From: PALSA-243 sp963743705
GTDB lineage: Bacteria; Acidobacteriota; Terriglobia; Bryobacterales; Bryobacteraceae
Direction of reading: 5' to 3'
NCBI GenBank assembly: GCA_963743705.1
Contig: CAVUQS010000012.1
Span: forward strand, 620,001-684,000
DNA length: 64,000 bases
The translations under genes were made by a program, and so were the position numbers. The notes below the pieces were generated by a model, which was not told the origin of the DNA, did no database searches, and saw only the letters and a program-made list of their open reading frames with translations. The stretch's first letter is position 1. Each line of letters starts with the position of its first letter. Positions 24,905 to 32,838 of this stretch are shown piece by piece.

Positions 24905-27900
24905 ATCGACTGGCCTGCCACCACGCCGCGCACCACCTCCAGATCGCCGCCCGGAATCGCCACGCGAAGTGCGTCGAACAATCGCAGCGCGCGCTTCACG
25001 ATTCCCGCGTCCTTCGTGAGCGCCCGCGCGGCGCGGTAGGCAGCGATGGCCTCGGTCAGATCGGCGGCGTCTCCGCATGCGAACTGTCCGCATGACGCCA
25101 GCCCTTGAGCCTCCATCACCGCAAAGTGCTTCGGGTTACGGGTCAGCATCTCCTTGGCCTCGTCCACGGCCATGCGGAACCAGCCGCGTGCCTTTTCTTT
25201 GTCGCCTTGCCGCAAGGCAATGATTCCCAGGAACGCCAGCAGACCCGAGCGCGGCTGGTTCTGCTGGATGGCGCTATAGCGCAGCGCTTCCTCGGCGATT
25301 TCGCGCGCCTTGTCGAGGTTTTGCGTGCACAGATACGCCAGCGCCAGCGGTTCGCGCGACTCATCCTGAAACTGGCGATTGAAGACTTCGTCGGCGATTT
25401 CGACGGCCCGAGTCAAACTCTCGATCGCGCCGGGAAGATCGCCAGTATCGATTTGCAGCATCCCGAGATTCGTCAGGTTGCAGCACTCGCTTAGCCGGCT
25501 TTTGAGTTTGCCCGCGTACTCCAGACCCTTGCGTGCAGCGTCGATAGCGGCGGGATATTGGCCCATCCGCCCGAGTGCGTTGGCGATGTTGTTGAAGAGC
25601 AGGGGCTGATTGTCGACGTCCTTGATCTCGACCGAAATCTCGGCCGCTTTGCGCAGGTAGCTCAGCGCCAGGCTGGTGTTGCCCAAGTGGATGTAGCAGC
25701 GCGACAGATTGAAGAGCGCCAGGTGTTCGAGCGATCGCACAAACAGCGCCTGTTCGGGCGTCGCGCTTTGCTGCGCTGCCGCCAGCTTGATGGCGTCTTC
25801 CAGCAGCGTGATCGCGCGATCGGCTTGGCCGGTCTCGGTGACGCAGTTGCCTAGCGCCACTTTGGCCCACGCCTGCAAAAACGCGTTCGGCAGATTCACC
25901 CCCAGATCGAGCGCCTGTTGCGCCTGTTGGATGGCGGCATCGAGATCGCCCAGCCGCATGCTGGCGCCGGAGCAGGAAAGAGCATGACAAGCTTTCATCC
26001 ACTGGTCCGAAATTTTTCCTGTCATGCGGGTCAGAATGGATTGCCGCAGCCGGAAGTAGCCCCAGCGCTCGAGCAATCCGTCGATGTCGACCGCGACACC
26101 GGCGGCGCCATCATAATCGCCGCCCGCGCAGCGCATATCGATTTCCGCCAGTTGCGCCGCGATATCGGAAATGGATTGGCAGCGGTCGCGCTGGATTCGC
26201 ACTTGCGCGTAGTAATCCGCGGCGCGTGAAAACAACGCGGCGCGCGTCCAGACAGGCGGCTTGGCGGCGCGGTCCGTCGCCTCGCCCGCGGGAATGCGGC
26301 CGCCGGCAAACGCGCCATCCACCGGATGGAGAAAGTAGCGGCCCTTCTCATAGCGCACGAATTCCATGTTGACCAGCCGCTTCAAAACAGGTTCGCTGTT
26401 CGAGGCCGGGTGGAAAGGCTGAAGCAGGTAGTCGAGCGCCGTGGCTGGAACCGGCAGCCCGAAGATGGCCAGACCTTCCACGATTTCCTGCGCGGGCCGG
26501 TCCAGACGGCGAAAAGCCTCGCCCACCAGCACGTCCACTACGGATTCCGGCAGCGCCTGGCCGGCGATATCCAGGATCTCTTCGAGCGACATGGTGCGGT
26601 CGGCCTTGAGCGCTCCGACGAGCATTTCCAAGGCGCGCGGAAACCCGCGGGTCCGCTCGCGAGCGCGATCGAGCACAGCGGCATCCGCATCCCGGATGCC
26701 CAGCGTTCCGTCGCGATCGAGCGCCCGCAGCACGTTCTCGGCGTAAGGCGATTCGAGGCCTTTCTCGAGCTGGATGGTCCATTGCCTCCCTGGCTGCGTC
26801 AGGATGAGATCGTTGGGGGCAATGCGCGTGGTGATGACCACCTTCAGGCAATGCTCGGGCGCTTCCAGAATCGTTTTGAGCGCCGTGCCGAGCGCGGCAT
26901 CGCGCACGCGCTGGCCGTCTTCCTGGACCAGGGTCTCGAAGTTATCGAGCAGGAGCACCGTGCGGCCGGAAGGAAAATCGGCAAGCAGGGCGGTAAACAA
27001 GCCATCGACGGTCACCTGCGAATCCTGCGCCATGGCCCGAAGCCGTTCGGCCTCGCGATCGGTCAACAGTTTGCAAATACTCTCGAACACACGGGGAGCA
27101 TCGACGCGCTGCGAACCCGCGGCGCTCAGATAGACGATGCCGTCTACCGGAAGCGATCCCAGACTATCCGGCAACTCTCCGGTTTCGAGTGACTTCAGCA
27201 TGCGGCACACCATGGCCGTTTTGCCGGTGCCGCCCCTGCCGATCACGGTGGCCATTCGACCATCGCCGCTGGACAGAAAATCACCCAGCAATTTGGTTTC
27301 GACGTGCCGGTTCTGAAAATGCGAGGGCGCGGTGGCGGCGGGCTGGTTGATGAACTTCGGGCGCGGCCCAGCGGCGACGGGAACGGCCGGCTGCCGCTCG
27401 CGCTCCATTCCCTGCGCGATGGTTTGCTGCGTTTGTTGCGCGGCTTTTTCGGGATCGGCCGCCACCAATTGCTGGCGATCGATCTCACTCTTGAGGTCGG
27501 CGATGTCTTTCTCGATGCGCGCGCGGTCGCCCTCGGCAGCGCTTCGCAGATCGCGCTCGGCATAGCGCATGCGCTGCCGAAGCTGGTCCAGTTGGCCCTC
27601 CGGGCTATCCAGGCGGCCCAAATGGAGCCGCAGGCGGGCGAGGCCCTTCTCCAGCGAATCGGTGAAATCGATGTATTGGGTGGTCTCGAGGAGGAATGGC
27701 GGCACGAGCCCCGGAGCGAACAACAGCGGGACGATGGGCTTTTTGAACCGCATGGCGCGGCTGCACTCATCGCCGCAGACGGATTGCGGGTCGACGCTAT
27801 CCGGCGTCATCACGAACAGCAACGTCTCGCAGTCGCTGACGGCATCGCCCAATGCGCCCGGCCATCGATCTCCCGGGTTCAGCTTAGCGTCGATCCACGC

Positions 27901-27996
27901 CTCGATGCTGGGCTCGCCGACCAGGAGCTCATCGCGGAGCCGGAATGCGAACTTCGCGCCGTCGCGGTGCGAATAACTGAGGAAGTGTTTGCCCAT
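24901..27996 (-). CDS. TIR - NB-ARC (STAND) - TPR protein, bacterial TNL-like
   Basis: 1031 residues. Residues 1-120 are a TIR domain (HFLSYSHRDGAKFAFRLRDE, FVMTPDSVDPQSVCGDECSR) with a glutamate at the position of the NADase catalytic residue. A coiled coil follows (130-200). The NB-ARC/STAND ATPase (about 225-540) has Walker A GRGGTGKTAMV, Walker B TVLLLDNFETL, the TTR sensor in VVITTRIAPND and the GFPRALEML (GLPL-type) motif. The last 450 residues are TPR repeats that probably recognise a ligand. Its stop overlaps the SLOG gene stop tail-to-tail by 4 bases. Such proteins oligomerise on ligand binding and use TIR to consume NAD+ or to make signalling nucleotides. Immune function is inferred. 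Confidence 0.93.
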   Translation of the reverse strand: MGKHFLSYSHRDGAKFAFRLRDELLVGEPSIEAWIDAKLNPGDRWPGALGDAVSDCETLLFVMTPDSVDPQSVCGDECSRAMRFKKPIVPLLFAPGLVPPFLLETTQYIDFTDSLEKGLARLRLHLGRLDSPEGQLDQLRQRMRYAERDLRSAAEGDRARIEKDIADLKSEIDRQQLVAADPEKAAQQTQQTIAQGMERERQPAVPVAAGPRPKFINQPAATAPSHFQNRHVETKLLGDFLSSGDGRMATVIGRGGTGKTAMVCRMLKSLETGELPDSLGSLPVDGIVYLSAAGSQRVDAPRVFESICKLLTDREAERLRAMAQDSQVTVDGLFTALLADFPSGRTVLLLDNFETLVQEDGQRVRDAALGTALKTILEAPEHCLKVVITTRIAPNDLILTQPGRQWTIQLEKGLESPYAENVLRALDRDGTLGIRDADAAVLDRARERTRGFPRALEMLVGALKADRTMSLEEILDIAGQALPESVVDVLVGEAFRRLDRPAQEIVEGLAIFGLPVPATALDYLLQPFHPASNSEPVLKRLVNMEFVRYEKGRYFLHPVDGAFAGGRIPAGEATDRAAKPPVWTRAALFSRAADYYAQVRIQRDRCQSISDIAAQLAEIDMRCAGGDYDGAAGVAVDIDGLLERWGYFRLRQSILTRMTGKISDQWMKACHALSCSGASMRLGDLDAAIQQAQQALDLGVNLPNAFLQAWAKVALGNCVTETGQADRAITLLEDAIKLAAAQQSATPEQALFVRSLEHLALFNLSRCYIHLGNTSLALSYLRKAAEISVEIKDVDNQPLLFNNIANALGRMGQYPAAIDAARKGLEYAGKLKSRLSECCNLTNLGMLQIDTGDLPGAIESLTRAVEIADEVFNRQFQDESREPLALAYLCTQNLDKAREIAEEALRYSAIQQNQPRSGLLAFLGIIALRQGDKEKARGWFRMAVDEAKEMLTRNPKHFAVMEAQGLASCGQFACGDAADLTEAIAAYRAARALTKDAGIVKRALRLFDALRVAIPGGDLEVVRGVVAGQSI

Positions 27997-28127
27997 AAGG
28001 CCGCGCCTGTCTATGATAGCCGCGAAATTCGTTCACGAGCGTTCGAAATTTTCTATTCCACTGATTCCAAATGCGATAACGACTTTCGGAAGCCGCCGCG
28101 CTTGGTCCCGGCCATTACGATGGAGTT

Positions 28128-28394
28128 GTGGAAAGAGTCGTTCGAATCGATCGCGCCTACGTCGTCGCCGCCGCAGCGGCCCGCGACTTCAATGATGAGT
28201 TGACCGTAATCCTGAGCAGCGTGGATGCCGCCGCGGCGCATCTCGAAGCCGGGCACCCGGCGCTGGCCTTCCTTGCCGATGTGCAGGGCGCGGCGCAGCG
28301 CTGCGTTTGGAAATCGGCGGGGCTTCTGGAATTCAGCTCGCGGCGAGGCGTGCGGCCCTCGGCTACGCGCCTGGAACACCTGCTGGCAGGCTAA
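28128..28394 (+). CDS. Small protein resembling a histidine-kinase dimerisation helix without the phospho-histidine
   Basis: 88 residues from GTG 28128. The segment AAAARDFNDELTVILSSVDA aligns by eye with the H-box of hybrid histidine kinases (HDFNNLLTVILG), except that arginine replaces the phosphorylated histidine. The rest (HPALAFLADVQGAAQRCVWK, GLLEFSSRRG) matches the second helix of that dimerisation domain. The ATP-binding domain is entirely missing. GGAG at 28122-28125 is too close to the start to be a good ribosome site, so expression is uncertain. It could be a decayed kinase remnant or a small regulator that pairs with kinases. No full-length kinase is nearby. Confidence 0.5.
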   Translation: MERVVRIDRAYVVAAAAARDFNDELTVILSSVDAAAAHLEAGHPALAFLADVQGAAQRCVWKSAGLLEFSSRRGVRPSATRLEHLLAG

Positions 28395-28449
28395 TCGTTG
28401 CAACCTTTTGGCATTGAAACTCCGTCATCATTTCAGGCAAAGTGATTAC

Positions 28450-30327
28450 ATGCGAGTTTCAATCGCCCTTGCGGCGTGTTTGATTTGCGCCCCGCTTTTT
28501 GCGCAAGGGCCCATACCCATCCGCGTTGACGCCACCGACGCCGGGCGCCGGCTCTTCCATGTGAAGATGACCATGCCCGCGAAAGCCGGTCCGATGACGC
28601 TTCTCTACCCCGAATGGATTCCCGGCGAACACGGGCCCACTGGCCCCGTGTTGAACATGGTCGGGCTGATGATCGAGGGCGGCGGCAAGCGGATCGCCTG
28701 GCGGCGGGACGACGTGAACATGTTCGCCTATCACGTCGAAGTGCCGGCGGGCGTGAGTTCGCTCGATATTTCGTTCGATTTCATTTCGCCGCCGGAAGCG
28801 TCGGGCTTTTCGTCCGGAGCGTCGGCCACCCCCGAACTCGCGGTCATCAGTTGGAACCAACTGCTGCTCTACCCCGAGGGCGCCGATCCGGACGCCATGC
28901 AGTTCCAGGCCAATCTCAAGCTGCCGAACGCGTGGAAATTCGGCACGGCTTTGCCCATCCGGCGGGAAAGCGGTTCGGATATCGAATTTCAGCCGGCTGC
29001 GTTGACCACGCTCATCGATTCGCCGCTCTCCGCGGGCGCTCACTACCGCACCATCGAACTGGGCGAGGATCGCGGCGCGCCGCATTTCCTGCATATCGCC
29101 GCCGATAGCGACCATGCGCTCGACGCGTCTCCGGAAACGATTCAGGCTTTCAAGAACCTGGTGCAGGAGACCGGCGCGCTGTTTCAATCGCGGCACTATC
29201 GCGACTATCACTTCCTGCTCACACTGAGCGACCATGTGGCGCATTTCGGCCTGGAGCATCACGAATCGAGCGACGATCGCGTGGGCGAGCGCACCCTCAT
29301 CGATGACGCCGAGCGCGTCACCGAGGGCTTCCTGCTGCCGCACGAGATGACGCACTCCTGGAATGGCAAGTTCCGGCGTCCGGTGGGGCTCACCAAAGAC
29401 GGGCGCGATGGCGGGTACGATGCCCCCATGAAAGGCGATCTGCTTTGGGTCTACGAAGGGCTCACCGAATACCTGGGCGAGATCCTGACCCCACGCAGCA
29501 AACTGTGGACGCCCGAGCAATATCGCGATTACCTGGCGATGACGGCGGCCTCACTCGATAACGAATATGGACGGCGGTGGCGGCCGCTGGAGGACACGGC
29601 GGTGGCGGCGCAACTGCTCTACAGCGCGCCCGAGGATTACAACGCCTATCGCCGTAACGTGGATTACTACCCCGAAGGCACGCTGATCTGGCTCGAAGCC
29701 GATGTCACCATTCGCAAGTTGAGCAACGGAACGAAATCCATCAACGATTTCTGCCGCACTTTCCACGGTGGCGCGGGCGGCAAGCCGGAAATGAAGACGT
29801 ATGCGTTCGACGACGTGGTAGCAGGCATGAACGCCGTGCAACCTTACGATTGGGCTTCGTTTTTCCGTCAGCGGCTGCAATCCACCGCCTCGCACGCGCC
29901 GCTCGGCGGCGTGGAGGGATCGGGATGGAAGCTGACCTATGACACGGAGCGCAGCGAATATTGGAAAAACGAGGAAGAAACGGGAAAATTCGCGGATTTC
30001 ACCTACTCCATTGGCATCAAAGTACATGATGACGACGGCATGATTTCCGATGTGGCGCTGGAAAGCCCCGCCTTCAAAGCCGGCATGGCGCCCTCCGTAA
30101 AGCTGATCGCAGTGAACAAGCGGCAGTACTCCTCTACGCTGCTGCGGGAAGCCATTCAGGCCGCTGCGAAGGACGGAAAGGCGATCGAGCTGATGGTAAA
30201 GGCTGGCGATTTCTACCAGACCTTTTCCATCGCGTACCGCGGCGGCGAAAAGTATCCTCACCTGACGCGGATTGAGGGCTCGCCGGACCTGCTGTCGCAG
30301 ATCATTGCGCCCATGGTGAAAAAATAG
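28450..30327 (+). CDS. M61 family (glycyl aminopeptidase-like) metallopeptidase with PDZ domain, exported
   Basis: About 625 residues from ATG 28450, which opens a signal peptide (MRVSIALAACLICAPLFAQ). The M61 catalytic part has HEMTHSWNGKFRRP (HExxH) and the downstream YEGLTEYLGE with the third ligand. A C-terminal PDZ-like region (about 520-600, SDVALESPAFKAGMAP) is typical of this family. These enzymes remove N-terminal residues from peptides. A longer frame starting at 28225 exists but would run through the kinase-like fragment, so it was not chosen. No close operon partner: the next gene starts 55 bases downstream. Confidence 0.9.
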   Translation: MRVSIALAACLICAPLFAQGPIPIRVDATDAGRRLFHVKMTMPAKAGPMTLLYPEWIPGEHGPTGPVLNMVGLMIEGGGKRIAWRRDDVNMFAYHVEVPAGVSSLDISFDFISPPEASGFSSGASATPELAVISWNQLLLYPEGADPDAMQFQANLKLPNAWKFGTALPIRRESGSDIEFQPAALTTLIDSPLSAGAHYRTIELGEDRGAPHFLHIAADSDHALDASPETIQAFKNLVQETGALFQSRHYRDYHFLLTLSDHVAHFGLEHHESSDDRVGERTLIDDAERVTEGFLLPHEMTHSWNGKFRRPVGLTKDGRDGGYDAPMKGDLLWVYEGLTEYLGEILTPRSKLWTPEQYRDYLAMTAASLDNEYGRRWRPLEDTAVAAQLLYSAPEDYNAYRRNVDYYPEGTLIWLEADVTIRKLSNGTKSINDFCRTFHGGAGGKPEMKTYAFDDVVAGMNAVQPYDWASFFRQRLQSTASHAPLGGVEGSGWKLTYDTERSEYWKNEEETGKFADFTYSIGIKVHDDDGMISDVALESPAFKAGMAPSVKLIAVNKRQYSSTLLREAIQAAAKDGKAIELMVKAGDFYQTFSIAYRGGEKYPHLTRIEGSPDLLSQIIAPMVKK

Positions 30328-30382
30328 AGGCTGCGATTTTGACGCTGAGGCGTTGAGACGCAGAGACTAAACTCAAACTTCA

Positions 30383-31789
30383 ATGAAAATCACTTTTAAT
30401 GGGGCAGCCGGGACCGTCACCGGTTCGATGCACCTGGTGGAAGCGGCGGGGAAGCGGATTTTGTTCGATTGCGGCATGTTTCAGGGCCGGCGGTCGGAAT
30501 CGGACGCCAAGAACCGGCATTTGCCGGTGGATGGCGCCTCGATCGACGCCGTGATTCTTTCGCACGCCCATATCGATCACAGCGGAAGCCTGCCCACGCT
30601 CGTGAAGAATGGGTTTTCCGGGCCGATTTACGCCACGCCGGCCACCATCGATCTTTGCAATTGGATGCTGCGCGATACGGCGCATATCCAGGAGAGCGAC
30701 GCCGAGTTTTTGAACCGGCGGCGCGAAAAACGAAAGGCCATGGGGCTCGGCAATGGGATCGTCGAGCCCATCTACACCATGGCGGACGCGGAGCGGACGC
30801 TGCCGCTTTTCCATCCGGTGAATTATCACACGCCGTTCGAAATCGCGCCGGGCTTGACCTTCGAATCGATCGACGCGGGGCATATTCTAGGGTCGTCGTC
30901 GATCATACTCACCGATTCCTCCGGCCCGACTCCGGTGCGCCTTGCTTTCTCGGGCGATGTGGGGCGTCCGGGGCTGCCCATCATTCGCGACCCGGAACGT
31001 CTGCCCCCTTGCGATCTGCTGATTATGGAAAGCACGTACGGCGGCAAGCTCCACCGGGCGGTCGATCGCGCCGCCGATAAGCTCGCGGAGGTTGTCAACC
31101 GTACGGCCCGGCACGGCGGCCGCGTCATCGTGCCCGCCTTCGCGGTGGGACGTACGCAGCAACTTGTCTTGCTGCTGCATCAGCTGGCGAATGCCAAGCG
31201 GATCCCGAATATCCCGATTTTTGTGGATAGCCCGCTCGCCATCAACGTCACGGCGGTCCACCGCGCGCATCCGGAGTGCTTCGACGAAGAGACGCGCGCC
31301 TATCTTGCGAACCATGAAGACCCCTTCGGCTTCCAGCGGCTGCAATACGTGCGCGACGCGGCGGATTCCAAGAAACTGAACGACCTTCACGGACCGTTTG
31401 TAGTGATTTCAGCCTCTGGAATGTGCGAACAGGGCCGCATTTTGCATCATTTGCGCAACAACATTGAAGACCCACGCAATACGGTGCTGATTACCGGCTT
31501 CCAGGCCGAACACACTCTGGGGCGCAAGCTGATCGACAAACTGCCCGAGGTCAAGATCTTCGGCGAGCCGATGCGGGTGCGTGCGGAAGTTCAGTCGCTG
31601 GACTCGTTGAGCGGGCACGGCGACCAGCACGATTTGCTGGAATGGGTACGTCCAGCTGCCAAGGGCCTGCGTAAAGTATTCCTGGTGCACGGGGAAGAGA
31701 AACAATCCACGGTTCTAGCCACACGACTTAGCGACGAATTGGGGCTGGATACGGTTGCAGCCGTACAAGGACAATCTTTCGTCCTCTGA
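30383..31789 (+). CDS. MBL-fold beta-CASP RNase-like protein (RNA-processing family)
   Basis: 468 residues. The metallo-beta-lactamase core has HAHIDHSGSLP (two-zinc site), ESTYGGKLH, and the beta-CASP insert SPLAINVTAVHRAHPECF, then ISASGMCEQGRILHHL and the C-terminal SLSGHGDQHDLLEW. These are the motifs of the CPSF73/KH-type and bacterial beta-CASP ribonucleases. The family acts on RNA as endo- and 5'-exonucleases; here it lacks extra N- or C-terminal domains, as in the short, widespread MBL-RMMBL group. The gene stands alone, with a small gap on both sides. Confidence 0.9.
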   Translation: MKITFNGAAGTVTGSMHLVEAAGKRILFDCGMFQGRRSESDAKNRHLPVDGASIDAVILSHAHIDHSGSLPTLVKNGFSGPIYATPATIDLCNWMLRDTAHIQESDAEFLNRRREKRKAMGLGNGIVEPIYTMADAERTLPLFHPVNYHTPFEIAPGLTFESIDAGHILGSSSIILTDSSGPTPVRLAFSGDVGRPGLPIIRDPERLPPCDLLIMESTYGGKLHRAVDRAADKLAEVVNRTARHGGRVIVPAFAVGRTQQLVLLLHQLANAKRIPNIPIFVDSPLAINVTAVHRAHPECFDEETRAYLANHEDPFGFQRLQYVRDAADSKKLNDLHGPFVVISASGMCEQGRILHHLRNNIEDPRNTVLITGFQAEHTLGRKLIDKLPEVKIFGEPMRVRAEVQSLDSLSGHGDQHDLLEWVRPAAKGLRKVFLVHGEEKQSTVLATRLSDELGLDTVAAVQGQSFVL

Positions 31790-31829
31790 GGTCGATTCCC
31801 ATGTAACGGTAATTGACGGTAGGTTCATC

Positions 31830-31835
31830 TATAAT
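31830..31835 (+). promoter_or_regulatory. -10 box candidate for the coiled-coil membrane protein
   Basis: A perfect TATAAT lies at 31830-31835, 39 bases before the GTG start. A TTGACG at 31813-31818 is only 11 bases away, too close for a normal sigma70 -35, so the -35 is unclear. GGAG at 31861-31864 supplies the ribosome site. Confidence 0.45.
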
Positions 31836-31873
31836 AAAGAGATCCAGCACTACCCCAAAAGGAGTTTGAAGCA

Positions 31874-32755
31874 GTGAACCCTACCCCCGTATATGCCGAG
31901 CCCAAGCGCGCCGGCCTTGTAACCGCCCTGGTCCTGGGCGCGATTGTCGTCCTGATCGGAGCGAACATCTATCTTTACGTGCAAATGGACCACATGCGCA
32001 CGGATATGGCCGCCATGCACGAAAAACTGCTGACCGAAATCAGCAACATGCGAGACGCCACGCAGGTCACCTCAGCCTCGCACACGCGCCAAGTGGAAGC
32101 ATTGAAGGATGAGGTCACCGCCACGCGCACCCAGGCGCAGCGTGACGTCAGCCAAGTGAAGGCGGAGTCGCTTGCCCACGCCGACCAGGTTGCGAAGCAA
32201 CTGGAGGCGGAACAGGCAAAGAGCCAACAGCAAGTCGCCGCGGAAATCACCAGCGCGAAGGAACAGGCGGCGCAAGCCAATCAACAGGTGGCGGCAAAGG
32301 TTTCCGATGTGGCGACGGATGTTGGCTCAGTAAAGTCGAATCTGGCCACGACGCAGTCGGATCTTCAGAAGACCATCAACGACCTGAAGTCCACCAAGGG
32401 CGATTTGGGCGTGCAGAGCGGCCTGATCGCAACTAACGGCAACGAACTGCAGGCGCTCAAGCTCCGCGGCGAGCGCAATTACATCGACATCAAGCTCGGC
32501 AAGACCAAACAGCCCGTCCGTTTTGGCGATGTCACATTGAAGCTCGAAAAGACCGACGCCAAGCGCAACAGGTACACCGTGCTGGTGATGGCCGATGACA
32601 AGCTAACCGAGAAGAAAGACAAGAATGTAAACGAACCGGTGCAGTTCTACACGGCCAAAGGCGGGCACATCCCGTATGAGATCGTGATCAACAGCATTGG
32701 CAAGGACCAGATCGTTGGATACCTTTCGACCCCCAAGGTCGAAGCCACGCGGTAG
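31874..32755 (+). CDS. Membrane-anchored coiled-coil protein, function unknown
   Basis: 293 residues from GTG 31874, with GGAG 9 bases before. One membrane segment (LVTALVLGAIVVLIGANIYL, about residues 14-33) is followed by a long alpha-helical coiled coil rich in Q, A, K and E (about 40-190: EQAKSQQQVAAEITSAKEQA) and a C-terminal globular part (YIDIKLGKTKQPVRFGDVTL, HIPYEIVINSIG). Residues after the anchor should be periplasmic. The pattern recalls structural proteins that span the periplasm, but no family is recognised. Convergent with the next gene, separated by the strong inverted repeat at 32786-32819. Confidence 0.8.
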   Translation: MNPTPVYAEPKRAGLVTALVLGAIVVLIGANIYLYVQMDHMRTDMAAMHEKLLTEISNMRDATQVTSASHTRQVEALKDEVTATRTQAQRDVSQVKAESLAHADQVAKQLEAEQAKSQQQVAAEITSAKEQAAQANQQVAAKVSDVATDVGSVKSNLATTQSDLQKTINDLKSTKGDLGVQSGLIATNGNELQALKLRGERNYIDIKLGKTKQPVRFGDVTLKLEKTDAKRNRYTVLVMADDKLTEKKDKNVNEPVQFYTAKGGHIPYEIVINSIGKDQIVGYLSTPKVEATR

Positions 32756-32785
32756 CCTTCCGCTTCTCTTCCCCAACAAACTTGC

Positions 32786-32819
32786 TGGCAGTGGCTCAGT
32801 TCAATCTGAGCCACTGCCA
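32786..32819. terminator. Perfect 14-base inverted repeat between convergent genes, probable bidirectional terminator
   Basis: Arms TGGCAGTGGCTCAG (32786-32799) and CTGAGCCACTGCCA (32806-32819) are fully complementary with a 6-base loop. It lies between the stops of the genes ending at 32755 and 32839, where a bidirectional terminator is expected. There is no clear T-tract on either side, so it is not a textbook intrinsic terminator. Confidence 0.7.
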
Positions 32820-32838
32820 ATTCCACAATCGGCCCGTC

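Noticed and set aside
30335..30360. Short GAGGCGTTGAGACGCAG-type stretch before the beta-CASP gene
   Set aside because: Partly repetitive and mildly palindromic, but with no second copy seen nearby and no clear structure.
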